A stretch of 64,000 nucleotides of DNA from Bifidobacterium olomucense (GTDB lineage: Bacteria > Actinomycetota > Actinomycetes > Actinomycetales > Bifidobacteriaceae), in the NCBI RefSeq assembly GCF_012932375.1, contig NZ_JAAIIG010000005.1:124001-188000 (forward strand), read 5' to 3'. The notes beneath the pieces were generated by a model. The model ran no database searches. It worked only from the letters and a program-made list of their open reading frames with translations, and was not told the origin of the DNA. Each line of letters opens with the position of its first letter. The first letter of the stretch is position 1. This document shows positions 36,712 to 45,826 of this stretch, piece after piece. Made by a program: the position numbers and the translations under genes.

Positions 36712-38208
36712 TTACGTGATGGCTCCCTTCTTCCGGAAGGGGCCATTGTTTCTTGCGATCCCCTGCTCATCCTCAAATCGTTTGGAAAGCGGCACCGAAA
36801 CAACTGCACCAGCACCAAGCAGCGCCGCCGAAATCAGCAGCACGGCGGCGACCGGCATGTGATCGAATGCCCACCCGTACGCCATCTGGCCCAACGGTTG
36901 CGCACACATGCTGATGGCCGCGACCATCGCCATCACCTTGCCCGTTATCGCATCCGGCGTATTGAGCTGAATGGTGGGCAACGCGATCAGATTTGAGAAA
37001 CAGCTGGCGATCATCGTGCCGAACGTAAAGCCAACCAGCACAATCAACTTGACCCAAGCGGATGCCGGCAACAGAAATACCAAGCCCTGCGGCAGCAACG
37101 ACACTGCCAGCGCGACCATCGCGGCCGGAAACTTGCGCATCGTAAGTCGTGCGGCAAAGAAGCCGGCGACGAACGCTCCAATCACCCCTGAAACGCCGAC
37201 CAGACCGTCCGCGATGCCGTAGACCGTGGCATCGAAGCCGAGCACCGTGCGAATCACGTAGGGGAAACCGACTGCGGCATTGCCGATGATCACAAAGTTG
37301 AGTCCGGCCGCGTACAGCAACAGTGCGAACACATTCGGGCGGTCTTTGACGAGGAAGCGGATCCCGGTTTTGAGATCCTCGACCGGCGTGGGCAGTTTCT
37401 CGTTGCCGCGGTCGGGTGCCGCCAACCGAATGAAGCGTTCGAGGGCCGCGGCCGAGGCGAAGCTTGCGACGGCGATGATCATCATTGGACGGATGCCGGT
37501 CAGCGAATAGAGCACGCCGCCGAGGAAGCTGGGCAGCAGCGAGCCGAGCTGCTGCACCTGATTGACCACGGCCATGGCTTTGCGCAAGGTGCCCTGCCCG
37601 TGTTCGCGGAACATTTGGGGGAGCGCGGCCTGCACGGTTGGAGTTTCGAATGCGCCGAGCACCGCGAGCAGTACCTGCATGGTACCGATGGCCACAAGAT
37701 TGAAGCCGATGGCGGCGAACGTGAGTGCGCTTGCGAGGACGAGTATGGCTGAGATGGCATCGAGCGCGACCATGATGGTGCGGCGGTTCATGCGGTCGGC
37801 CAATACGCCGCCAAACGGGGAGAAAATGATGGTCGGCACGACGGAGATGGCCAGAATCGATGCGAACACGGTGGCCGAGCCGGTTTGGTCCAGCACCCAC
37901 ATCGCCATGGCGAAGCGCAGCATGAGGTTGCCGAACAGCGAGATGCCCTGGCCGGCGACGAGCAGAATGAAATCGCGGCTGAGGAGCGGCGATGCGTACT
38001 TTTCGCGCGATTCGTGCGCGTTGGGCGGGTTTATGGGGGCTGAAACGCGATTTTCGTGCGAAACGGGCGTTTTCGGGGCGGTAAGCGTACTTTTCGCACG
38101 ATTTGGCTGTTTCGGAGAGGTTTTGAGGGCTTGGGACGTACTTTTCGCGCGAAAAGTACGGGGAGTGTGGGAAGGGAGGGGAGTGTGGGAAGCGCGGAGG
38201 TCAGTCAT
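36712..38208 (-). CDS. MFS transporter (probable drug efflux)
   Basis: Major-facilitator protein with about twelve membrane helices beginning at SRDFILLVAGQGISLFGNLMLRFAMAMW, and the loop 2-3 motif GGVLADRMNRRT. The reading from ATG 38208 (498 residues) overlaps the end of the TetR gene, giving a coupled operon. However, it adds about 75 hydrophilic residues that are mostly coded by repeats, including a 24-bp perfect palindrome, so the true start may be nearer 37990. It is co-oriented with a TetR regulator that has its own operator, a typical inducible efflux pair. Confidence 0.8.
   Translation of the reverse strand: MTDLRASHTPLPSHTPRTFRAKSTSQALKTSPKQPNRAKSTLTAPKTPVSHENRVSAPINPPNAHESREKYASPLLSRDFILLVAGQGISLFGNLMLRFAMAMWVLDQTGSATVFASILAISVVPTIIFSPFGGVLADRMNRRTIMVALDAISAILVLASALTFAAIGFNLVAIGTMQVLLAVLGAFETPTVQAALPQMFREHGQGTLRKAMAVVNQVQQLGSLLPSFLGGVLYSLTGIRPMMIIAVASFASAAALERFIRLAAPDRGNEKLPTPVEDLKTGIRFLVKDRPNVFALLLYAAGLNFVIIGNAAVGFPYVIRTVLGFDATVYGIADGLVGVSGVIGAFVAGFFAARLTMRKFPAAMVALAVSLLPQGLVFLLPASAWVKLIVLVGFTFGTMIASCFSNLIALPTIQLNTPDAITGKVMAMVAAISMCAQPLGQMAYGWAFDHMPVAAVLLISAALLGAGAVVSVPLSKRFEDEQGIARNNGPFRKKGAIT
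37995..38160. repeat. Three copies of CGTACTTTTCGC in the MFS leader region
   Basis: CGTACTTTTCGCGCGA is at 37995-38010, CGTACTTTTCGCACGA at 38086-38101, and the third copy is within the 24-bp perfect palindrome 38137-38160. They lie between the TetR stop and the first MFS helix. Confidence 0.6.
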
Positions 38209-38872
38209 GTGGGGTCTGCTCGGGATTCTGTGCGTTGAGTTGGGCGTAGAAGTCGCAGGTTTGGCGGATGAGCTCGTCGTCGAAAACCGGTACGTTGATG
38301 GCATTGAGCATGGTGGCGAGGCATTGGATGCGATGTCTGAGCTCGGCTCGCGTTGGCGGGCAGAAACGGGTAAGCAGCCAATAGTTGGCCAGCAGTGAGA
38401 TGAGTTCGGCGGCTTCCTGCGGGTATTCGGTGGGGATTGAGCCGTCGCGCATGCCTTCCTCGATGATGGGTAGCCAGTGCTTGGGCAGCTCGGCGGCCCA
38501 GAAATTGAGGCTGGAGGCGAGGGTGGTGGGGTCGTCGAGGAGGGGGATCGTTACCTCGTTGAGCTTCCGGTGGTCCTTATTATCTATGGTGACTTTGAAC
38601 AGCTCGCGCATTTTCTCCAAGCCGTTGAGATCGGTGCGGGCCATGATGCGGTCGCGCGCGGCTTGGCTGTAGTCCCAATCCGTGTCGTTGAGTTTGTCGA
38701 GGATGGCCTCTTTGGATGTGAAGTGATGGTAGATCGCGCCTTTGGAGAGATTGCCGAGTCGGTCCACGATGTTTTGGATGGAAGTTTTCTCGTAGCCTTT
38801 TTCCGTGAACAGTTCGCGCGCGGCTTCGAGAATGCGCCGCTCGGTGACTTCCGGATGTGCATTGCGCGCCAT
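38201..38872 (-). CDS. TetR-family regulator
   Basis: Repressor of 223 residues with the N-terminal TetR helix-turn-helix (RRILEAARELFTEKGYEKTSIQNIVDRLGNLSKGAIYHHFTSKEAIL) and a helical ligand-binding domain. AAGGAG precedes the ATG. It is followed by and overlaps the MFS gene and has an 11-bp-arm palindrome just upstream, so it should repress its own operon until an effector binds. Confidence 0.92.
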   Translation of the reverse strand: MARNAHPEVTERRILEAARELFTEKGYEKTSIQNIVDRLGNLSKGAIYHHFTSKEAILDKLNDTDWDYSQAARDRIMARTDLNGLEKMRELFKVTIDNKDHRKLNEVTIPLLDDPTTLASSLNFWAAELPKHWLPIIEEGMRDGSIPTEYPQEAAELISLLANYWLLTRFCPPTRAELRHRIQCLATMLNAINVPVFDDELIRQTCDFYAQLNAQNPEQTPHD

Positions 38873-38918
38873 GCTCGGCTCCTTTCCGGTGGATTGTCTG
38901 TGATGTTCGGTCTCACAC

Positions 38919-38945
38919 TATACATACCGTCGGTCGGTATGTATA
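38919..38945. promoter_or_regulatory. TetR operator
   Basis: TATACATACCG (38919-38929) and its exact inverse (38935-38945) flank a 5-bp centre. The form (ATACATACCG half-sites) and position upstream of the TetR gene fit an autoregulatory operator. It is also about 115 bp upstream of argS. Confidence 0.75.
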
Positions 38946-39059
38946 GATGTGCGGCGAGCCTATATATGGTGCAATGGCTTGAGGAAAGCGTCGATGCGGC
39001 GGTATGTATATTCGCTGCGATCAGCAGGCACTGTCTGTGTTCTCGGTATTCTTAGAAGA

Positions 39060-40898
39060 ATGAGCCCTGAAGCGTTAAGTGAACTGATTTCCAAGATTGC
39101 CCACGACCTCGTCGCAGCCGGTCAAGCCGGCGATTTGACTGACGAGCTGATTCCGCCCGTCGAAAAGCTGACCGTGATGCGCCCGAAGGACCGCGCCCAC
39201 GGCGACTGGGCCTCCAACATTGCCATGCAGCTGGCCAAGAAGGCCGGCATGAGGCCGCACGATCTGGCCGAGCCGTTCGCCGCCGCACTCGTCGAGGCCG
39301 ACGGCATCAAGTCCGTCGAGGTGGCCGGCCCCGGCTTCATCAACATCACTCTTGACTCCGCATCCGCCGCCGCCGTGGTCGATCAGGTGCTGAACGCGCC
39401 GGCTGATGAGCATGGCATCTCCACGTACGGCCGCAACGATCACCTGTCCGGCAAGACCCTGAACCTTGAGTTCGTCTCCGCGAACCCGACCGGTCCGATC
39501 CACATTGGCGGCACCCGCTGGGCCGCCACCGGCGACGCTATGGCCCGCGTGCTTGAGGCCAATGGTGCCAAGGTAGTGCGCGAATACTACTTCAACGATC
39601 ACGGCGAGCAGATCAACCGCTTCGCCAAGTCGCTGGTCGCCGCCTGGGCGCACGACAACAACCTCGGCGAGGCCGGTTACCAGACCGAAACCCCGTTCGA
39701 CGGCTACAAGGGCGCCTACATCGATGAGATCGCACGCCGCGTCGAGGCCGAAGCCAAGGCCGACGGTGTGGATCTGACCGCTCTGCAGCACGAGGATCAG
39801 GGACTGAACGCCGACGGCGAGCCGATCGGCGAATCCGATTCCGAAGTGCGCGAAGAATTCCGCAAGCGCGCTGTGCCGATGATGTTCGACGAGATCCGCA
39901 AGTCCATGAAGGACTTCCGTGTGAACTTCGACGTGTGGTTCCATGAGAACAGCCTGTACTCCGACGGTGAAGTCAAGCGTGCCATCGAAGTGCTGCGCGA
40001 ACGCGGCGACATCTACGAGAAGGATGGCGCCACTTGGTTCGAGTCCACCAAGCACGGCGACGACAAGGACCGTGTGATTATCAAGTCCAACGGCGAGTTC
40101 GCCTACTTCGCCGCAGACATCGCGTACTACTGGAACAAGCGCCACCGTGCCACCGACCCGGCCGACGTGGCCATCTACATGCTTGGTGCCGACCACCACG
40201 GATACATTGGCCGCATGATGGCCATGTGCGCCGCCTTCGGCGACAAGCCCGGCGAGAACATGCAGATCCTGATCGGCCAGCTGGTCAACGTGCTGAAGGA
40301 CGGCAAGGCTGTGCGCATGTCCAAGCGCGCCGGCAACGTCGTGACCATCGACGATCTGGTCGAAGCCATCGGCGTGGACGCATCCCGCTATTCGCTGGCT
40401 CGCACCGATTACAACTCCCCGGTGGACATCGACCTCAACCTGCTCGCCTCTCACTCCAACGACAACCCGGTCTACTACGTGCAGTATGCGCACGCCCGCT
40501 CCTGCAATGTGGACCGCAACGCCGAGGCCGCCGGTATTTCGTATGACGGTGCTGATCTTTCGTTGCTTGATACCGAGGCTGACGGCGAAGTGCTCGCCGC
40601 GCTTGCCCAGTGGCCGGCTCTGCTCACCCTGGCCGGCGACGCTCGCGCCCCGCACCGCGTGGCCCACTATCTTGAGGATCTGGCCGCCGCCTACCACAAG
40701 TGGTACAACGTGGAGCGCGTGGTGCCGATGGAGCTGACCGATCCGGAGGCCCGCGGTGATGATGCTGAGTCCGTGCGCATCGCCAAGGCCCCGGAGCCGG
40801 ATCGCGCCGCAGCCCGCCTGAAGCTCAATGATGCCGTACGTGACGTGATCGCCGCCGGCCTCGACCTGCTCGGTGTCTCCGCTCCCGAGAAGATGTGA
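39060..40898 (+). CDS. argS: Arginyl-tRNA synthetase
   Basis: Class I synthetase of 612 residues. It has the additional N-terminal domain typical of ArgRS, the HIGH-type motif NPTGPIHIGGTRW, the KMSKS-type motif VRMSKRAGNVV, and a C-terminal anticodon-binding helical domain with DLAAAYHKWYN. The ATG at 39060 lies seven bases after TATTCT (39047-39052) and lacks a ribosome-binding site, suggesting leaderless translation. The last codons (GAGAAGATGTGATG) reappear before lysA. It heads the argS-lysA-hom-thrB cluster. Confidence 0.95.
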   Translation: MSPEALSELISKIAHDLVAAGQAGDLTDELIPPVEKLTVMRPKDRAHGDWASNIAMQLAKKAGMRPHDLAEPFAAALVEADGIKSVEVAGPGFINITLDSASAAAVVDQVLNAPADEHGISTYGRNDHLSGKTLNLEFVSANPTGPIHIGGTRWAATGDAMARVLEANGAKVVREYYFNDHGEQINRFAKSLVAAWAHDNNLGEAGYQTETPFDGYKGAYIDEIARRVEAEAKADGVDLTALQHEDQGLNADGEPIGESDSEVREEFRKRAVPMMFDEIRKSMKDFRVNFDVWFHENSLYSDGEVKRAIEVLRERGDIYEKDGATWFESTKHGDDKDRVIIKSNGEFAYFAADIAYYWNKRHRATDPADVAIYMLGADHHGYIGRMMAMCAAFGDKPGENMQILIGQLVNVLKDGKAVRMSKRAGNVVTIDDLVEAIGVDASRYSLARTDYNSPVDIDLNLLASHSNDNPVYYVQYAHARSCNVDRNAEAAGISYDGADLSLLDTEADGEVLAALAQWPALLTLAGDARAPHRVAHYLEDLAAAYHKWYNVERVVPMELTDPEARGDDAESVRIAKAPEPDRAAARLKLNDAVRDVIAAGLDLLGVSAPEKM

Positions 40899-41076
40899 TG
40901 GCCTAGCGGCCATCGTAGTATTCCGCGACGCTCACGACGCTATCGCTGTTCGCTGCTACGGACAGAAATCCTTCGGATTCCCCTCGCGGCATAGCCGCTC
41001 CCTTCGCCTACGGACAGTCCACTGGACTGTCCGTTTGACGGCTCAGCTGGACTGTCCGTCCTGAAAAGATGTGATG
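40887..41076. repeat. Repeat insertion between argS and lysA with 14-bp flanking duplication
   Basis: GAGAAGATGTGATG (40887-40900, end of argS) is repeated as GAAAAGATGTGATG (41063-41076). In between are hairpins AATCC/GGATT, GCGGC/GCCGC and GGACAGTCCA-C-TGGACTGTCC, plus TGACGGCTC, which match the ~120-bp repeat family in shortened form. Confidence 0.7.
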
Positions 41077-41080
41077 AATT

Positions 41081-42685
41081 ATGCCTATTACTCCAATTTG
41101 GCCGGCTGCGACTGCCATCGACCCGGCAACCGGTGCCATTACGTTCCATGGCCGTACCGCTGAATCGCTGTTGGATGAATTCGGCTCACCGCTGTACCTC
41201 ATCGACGCCGATGAGGTGAACGAGCGCGCGCATCATTTCGTGCGCGCCGCAGCCAACGCATTCAACAACTCCACCACGCATGTGAGCTTCGCCGGCAAGG
41301 CGTTCCTTTCCAAGGAAATCGTGCGTTTGGTGACCGCCGCAGGCATGCTGGTGGACACCTGCACGATGGGCGAGATGAAGATCGCCCTCGCGGCAGGCGT
41401 GCCCGGGCGCCGTCTGGTGCTGCACGGCAACAACAAGTCCGACGAGGAAATCGCGCTCGCCATCGAACAAGGTTTCGCCAAAATCGTGGTGGACGAGCCG
41501 AATGAGCCGGAGCGCATCGCCGCCATCGCCCGTAAGCTCGGCAAGCGCGCCCGTGTGATGCTGCGCGTTACCGTGGGCGTCCATGCGGGCGGCCATGAGT
41601 ACATCTCCACCGCGCACGAGGACCAGAAGTTCGGCGTGCCGCTGCTGTCGGCTGGAGCGGATGCTTCGGTGCTGGATACGGTACTGAACAACCTCGCCGA
41701 CGTGACGCCGGCAGCCACCAATGCGCGCATCGCCCCGGTCGTCGACCCTACGGCTCCGGCTGAGCATCGCGAACGCAAGCTGCAATACGACGTCAAATAC
41801 CCGTACGACCTCTCTCACGAAGAGGTTTCCGACAAGGACAAGGCATTGGCCCAAGCTATGACGGCCATTGCCGACGGCCCGTCCATCGCCGTGTTGAAGA
41901 CCATTCTGGCCAACCAGGACGTACTTGAACTGGTCGGCGCGCACTCGCACATTGGCTCCAACATCCACGACGCGGACGCCTTCATTCAGGCTGCCAAGCG
42001 CATGATGCTGCTGCGCAAGACCCTGTATGCCACGGACGCATTCACGCTGCCGGAAATCGACCTTGGCGGCGGCTACTCCGTGGCCTACACGGACGGCGAG
42101 GACTCGATGGACATCGACGTGGAGCTCACCCGTCTGGCCGAGGCCGTGGCTGCCACCAACCGCGCACTTGGCATGCCGGCACCCGCCATCAGCTTCGAGC
42201 CGGGCCGCTATATTGTGGCTCCGGCCGGCGTGACGCTGTACCGTGTGGGCACCATCAAGCATGTGCATCTGAGCGGTGAAGGCGATCATGCGCCCAAGGA
42301 TTCCGCCGGCAACCCGATCAGCGAACGCGTGTATGTGTCCGTGGACGGCGGCATGTCCGACAACATCCGACCGGCCCTGTATGGCGCCGACTACACCGCG
42401 CGCTTGGCGAATCGCAAGGGCTCCGACGAAACGATGTTGGCTCGCGTATGCGGCATGCACTGCGAATCCGGAGATATCGTGGTGCATGAGGTGCGGCTTC
42501 CCGCCGATCTTCGCCGCGGCGATATCCTGGCCGTACCGGTCACTGGTGCGTATGGCCGCACGATGGCCTCCAACTACAATCAAGCGCTGATCCCGGCCGT
42601 TGTGGCTGTGAGCGAAGGCGGCGCGCACGTGATGTTGCGCCGCCAGACCATCGACGACTTGCTCGCCCTCGACGTGAGCGAGTGA
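41081..42685 (+). CDS. lysA: Diaminopimelate decarboxylase
   Basis: PLP enzyme that converts meso-diaminopimelate to lysine. The 534 residues show the PLP lysine in HVSFAGKAFLSKEI, HSHIGSNI, GGGYSVAY, the phosphate-binding EPGRYIVAPAG and the active-site CGMHCESGD. The protein is about 100 residues longer than the common form, mainly through an insertion between about residues 185 and 280 (LSAGADASV to AGAHSHIG). There is no good ribosome-binding site beyond AAAGATG in the duplicated argS end, so the repeat insertion has replaced the leader. Confidence 0.94.
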   Translation: MPITPIWPAATAIDPATGAITFHGRTAESLLDEFGSPLYLIDADEVNERAHHFVRAAANAFNNSTTHVSFAGKAFLSKEIVRLVTAAGMLVDTCTMGEMKIALAAGVPGRRLVLHGNNKSDEEIALAIEQGFAKIVVDEPNEPERIAAIARKLGKRARVMLRVTVGVHAGGHEYISTAHEDQKFGVPLLSAGADASVLDTVLNNLADVTPAATNARIAPVVDPTAPAEHRERKLQYDVKYPYDLSHEEVSDKDKALAQAMTAIADGPSIAVLKTILANQDVLELVGAHSHIGSNIHDADAFIQAAKRMMLLRKTLYATDAFTLPEIDLGGGYSVAYTDGEDSMDIDVELTRLAEAVAATNRALGMPAPAISFEPGRYIVAPAGVTLYRVGTIKHVHLSGEGDHAPKDSAGNPISERVYVSVDGGMSDNIRPALYGADYTARLANRKGSDETMLARVCGMHCESGDIVVHEVRLPADLRRGDILAVPVTGAYGRTMASNYNQALIPAVVAVSEGGAHVMLRRQTIDDLLALDVSE

Positions 42686-42725
42686 TTTGAGCGGCGGTAG
42701 TTTGCCTCCCGCCCCCGCAACTTCG

Positions 42726-42959
42726 TAAACGAGATATATCTCGGTGTGTGTGAGACATATCGGCATATCTCGTTTACAAGGGGCGGTTAAAGCCTTTTCC
42801 GGAGACCTATCTGCTTTACAAGGGGCTCCTAAAACGCGAAATCCCGAGTATAAACGTTGCAATGGCGGCGAATGTACTCGGGATATTTCATATTCGGTGC
42901 CCCTTGTAAGGCAGATAGGTCTCCTGAAAAGCGGGAATCGGCCCCTTGTAAACGAGATA
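42726..42959. repeat. Nested inverted-repeat element, copy 2
   Basis: Outer arms (42766-42784 and 42941-42959) are 19 bp and perfect. Inner arms (42801-42826 and 42899-42924) are 26 bp with one mismatch. The core pairs AATCCCGAGTA with TACTCGGGAT. A third outer-arm word, GTAAACGAGATAT, lies at 42726-42738. The element fills most of the 402-base gap between lysA and hom; no gene is seen there. Confidence 0.8.
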
Positions 42960-43087
42960 CCCATTGGAATGGGTGCTTTGAGGTCGGAATACTACGAAAT
43001 CCGCAATTTTCCGGGCACGTTTGGAACGCTGTAGGAATCCATCCGTACAATAGCCGTGGATAGTACAGCTTTTTGGAAGGATTTGCA

Positions 43088-44404
43088 GTGGCAGAACTGA
43101 ACGAAACCCCGATTCGCGTAGGTCTGTTGGGTGCCGGCACGGTCGGTTCTCAGACCGCCCGCCTGATCGTCGAGCAGAAGGACGAGCTTTCCGCTCGTAT
43201 CGGCCGCCCGATCGAACTGACCGGTGTGGCTTGCCTCGATCCGAAGGAAACCGAGAAGTTCCCGTGGATCGACCAGTCCATCGTCACCACCGACACGATG
43301 AGCGTGGCCACCAACTCGGATATCGTGATCGAGCTGATCGGCGGCACCACCGTGGCCCGCAAGTTCGTGCTCGCCGCCATCGAATCCGGCGCTTCCGTGG
43401 TCACCGCGAATAAGGCGCTGCTGGCCAAGTACGGCCCGGAAATCTACGCCGCCGCCGAAGCCAAGGGCGTTGACATCTACTTCGAAGCCGCCGTAGGCGG
43501 TGCGATCCCGTTCCTGCGTCCGCTGCGTGAGTCCCTCGTGGGCGACAAGGTGACCAGCATGCTGGGCATCGTCAACGGCACCACCAACTATATTCTCGAC
43601 GAAATGACCACCAAGGGCCTCCAGTTCGACGACGTGTTGAAGGACGCTCAGGCCAAGGGCTACGCCGAAGCCGACCCGACCGGTGACATCGAAGGCTACG
43701 ACGCCGCCAACAAGGCCGCCATCATGGCCACGCTCGGTTTCCACACCTCCGTGACCATTGACGACGTGTCCGTCGAAGGCATCACCAAGATCACCGCCGA
43801 CGATATCGCCGCCGCTACCGCCGAGGGCAAGGTCATCAAACTGCTCGCCGTGGTCGAGAACAGCGAGGCCGGCGTCTCCGCCCGCGTTTACCCGGCGCTG
43901 ATTCCGGAATCGCATCCGCTGGCTTCCGTGCACGGCTCGTTCAACGCCGTGTTCGTCAAGGCCGAGGCGGCCGACGACCTCATGTTCTACGGCCGTGGCG
44001 CCGGCGGCGCTCCGACCGCCTCCGCCGTGGTGGGCGACGTGGTCACCGAGGCCCGTCATATCGCCGCCGGCTGCACGGGCCCGTCCATCCCGCTGTACAA
44101 GAACCTGAAGAAGGCCCCGATCGAGGCTTCTCGCGCCGCCTTTGCCGTGCGATTCCTGATTCACGACAAGCCGGGCGTGCTGGCTGCCATCGCCGCCGAG
44201 TTCGCCAAGAACGGCGTGTCCATCAACGGTGTGAACCAGGATTTGAAGCCCACGATGACCGATCCCGGTTACGACGGCGAAATCCAGCAGCTGCGTCTTG
44301 TCACCCACCTGACCGATGAAGTGACCTTGCGTCAGACCGTGGAAGCCGTGCAGCAGCTCGACTTTGTGACCGGCGAACCGTCCATCCTGCGCGTGCTGGA
44401 CTGA
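43088..44404 (+). CDS. hom: Homoserine dehydrogenase
   Basis: Reduces aspartate semialdehyde to homoserine for threonine and methionine. The 438 residues show the NAD(P) motif VGLLGAGTVGSQ, the catalytic region GIVNGTTNYIL with Asp/Lys in EADPTGDIEGYDAANKAAIMA, and a C-terminal ACT domain (FLIHDKPGVLAAIAAEFAKNGVSI) for threonine feedback. The start is GTG 43088 with GGAAGGA eight bases upstream. A hairpin CTGAAAGCC/GGCTTTCAG spans its stop codon. Confidence 0.96.
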   Translation: MAELNETPIRVGLLGAGTVGSQTARLIVEQKDELSARIGRPIELTGVACLDPKETEKFPWIDQSIVTTDTMSVATNSDIVIELIGGTTVARKFVLAAIESGASVVTANKALLAKYGPEIYAAAEAKGVDIYFEAAVGGAIPFLRPLRESLVGDKVTSMLGIVNGTTNYILDEMTTKGLQFDDVLKDAQAKGYAEADPTGDIEGYDAANKAAIMATLGFHTSVTIDDVSVEGITKITADDIAAATAEGKVIKLLAVVENSEAGVSARVYPALIPESHPLASVHGSFNAVFVKAEAADDLMFYGRGAGGAPTASAVVGDVVTEARHIAAGCTGPSIPLYKNLKKAPIEASRAAFAVRFLIHDKPGVLAAIAAEFAKNGVSINGVNQDLKPTMTDPGYDGEIQQLRLVTHLTDEVTLRQTVEAVQQLDFVTGEPSILRVLD

Positions 44405-44510
44405 AAGCCCGGTGGCTTTCAGTAGCAGCGAACAGCGATAGCAATCGCACATAGTGCGATTCAATTTGTGCTGTGCGACTGGCCGGAGCCCATTTGAAGG
44501 AGAGACTTAC

Positions 44511-45602
44511 ATGAATCCAATCTGTTCACAGGTGCGCGTGCGCGTGCCCGCCACATCCGCCAATTTGGGTTCCGGCTTCGACACCGTGGGCTTGGCGCTT
44601 GACTACCATGACGAGCTCACGTTCACGTTGAACGCCGATCCCACGGATGGTGTGGCCCACGTGTTCATCCACGGTGAGGGTGAGGATACGTTGCCGCGCG
44701 ACGAAACCCATTTGGTGGTTTCCACCTTCCGCCGCGCCTGCGCCACGTTTGGTTTGGGACGACTCGGTTTCACACTGGACGCCACGAACAACATTCCGCA
44801 GGCCCGCGGCATGGGCTCCTCCGCCGAGGCCATCGTGGCCGGCATCGCGGCGGCGGCGGCCTTCGCCCAGCCCGGCGATCTCAACCGTCCGGCCATCTTC
44901 GACATGGCCGCGCAGATCGAAGGCCATCCGGACAACGTGGCCCCGGCTGTGTTCGGCGGCCTGACCGTCTCCTGGGACTTCGCTACGGCCGAAGGCGTCG
45001 GCTCGGTGGCCATTCCCGGTGGCGAACCGCTGCACGGTGGTTTCCACACCGTCAACTATCCGGTCGATCCGGCCATCACTGCGGCCGTGTTCGTGCCGGA
45101 TTACGAGCTGTCCACCGAAAAGGCCCGCCGCGCGTTGCCGAAGGAACTGCCGTACAAGGATGCCGTGTACAACGTCTCCCGCGTGGGTCTGCTGCCCGCG
45201 GCCATGAATCCGGTGGTGCTTGCACAGGCCGAGGCTCAGGGAGGCACTGATGCGTTGGGCGAGAGCGCCGCAGGTTCAGCTGGTGCCGCGCAGGTGACTC
45301 CCGCCGCGTTTGCCACGGCGGCCGCACAGGCCAATGCGCTCCTCTTCACCGCCACACAGGACAAACTGCACCAGCCGTATCGTGCGCCGCTCATGCCGCC
45401 GTCCGCCGAACTGATCGAGCTGTTCCGCGCCAAGGGCTACGCTGCCGCAGTCTCCGGTGCCGGCCCATGCGTGCTTGTGCTGCATTACGGCAATGCGCGC
45501 GAGACCATCGATCAGGTGGCCGCCACCCAGCTGGCATCCGGCCACTGGCGTGTGCTGCACCTGCCCATCAACACCAAGGGCGTCGAGGTCGAACGGCGCT
45601 AG
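44511..45602 (+). CDS. thrB: Homoserine kinase
   Basis: GHMP-family kinase of 363 residues that phosphorylates homoserine. It shows RVPATSANLGSGFDTVGLAL, the ATP loop PQARGMGSSAEAIVAGIAAA, EGHPDNVAPAVFGGLT, and the C-terminal VSGAGPCVLVL. A Gly/Ala-rich insertion of about 35 residues lies near residue 240 (QGGTDALGESAAGSAGAAQ). GAAGGAGA precedes the ATG. It follows hom; thrC is not in the window. Confidence 0.94.
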   Translation: MNPICSQVRVRVPATSANLGSGFDTVGLALDYHDELTFTLNADPTDGVAHVFIHGEGEDTLPRDETHLVVSTFRRACATFGLGRLGFTLDATNNIPQARGMGSSAEAIVAGIAAAAAFAQPGDLNRPAIFDMAAQIEGHPDNVAPAVFGGLTVSWDFATAEGVGSVAIPGGEPLHGGFHTVNYPVDPAITAAVFVPDYELSTEKARRALPKELPYKDAVYNVSRVGLLPAAMNPVVLAQAEAQGGTDALGESAAGSAGAAQVTPAAFATAAAQANALLFTATQDKLHQPYRAPLMPPSAELIELFRAKGYAAAVSGAGPCVLVLHYGNARETIDQVAATQLASGHWRVLHLPINTKGVEVERR

Positions 45603-45657
45603 GGCAGAGGAATCGGTCGGTGTGACTCCTGATCGGCCTCCTCATCGCTGCAGATTC

Positions 45658-45777
45658 GCGAAACAGACACTATGTATGCGGCTGAACGAAGCGTCCGCAT
45701 AGATAGTGTCTGTTTCGCTATGAAAAACGTCACTAAGTATGCGGGGCCATGGTCGGGCCGCATACTTAGTGACGTTT
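45658..45777. repeat. Two long palindromes between convergent genes
   Basis: The arms 45658-45681 and 45695-45718 (24 bp, one mismatch) form one hairpin. The arms 45725-45744 and 45758-45777 (20 bp, perfect, with CACTAAGTATGCGG) form the other. The halves of both resemble each other. They probably act as bidirectional terminators. Nothing else lies in 45603-45826. Confidence 0.75.
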
Positions 45778-45826
45778 CGCGCTAGCCGGCATTGGTCCGC
45801 GCCGGTTGCAGAGCCGATGCGGCCGG

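Noticed and set aside
41020-41081. Lysine riboswitch upstream of lysA
   Set aside because: The leader is only about 180 bases and consists of the repeat insertion; no lysine-riboswitch-like core was recognised.
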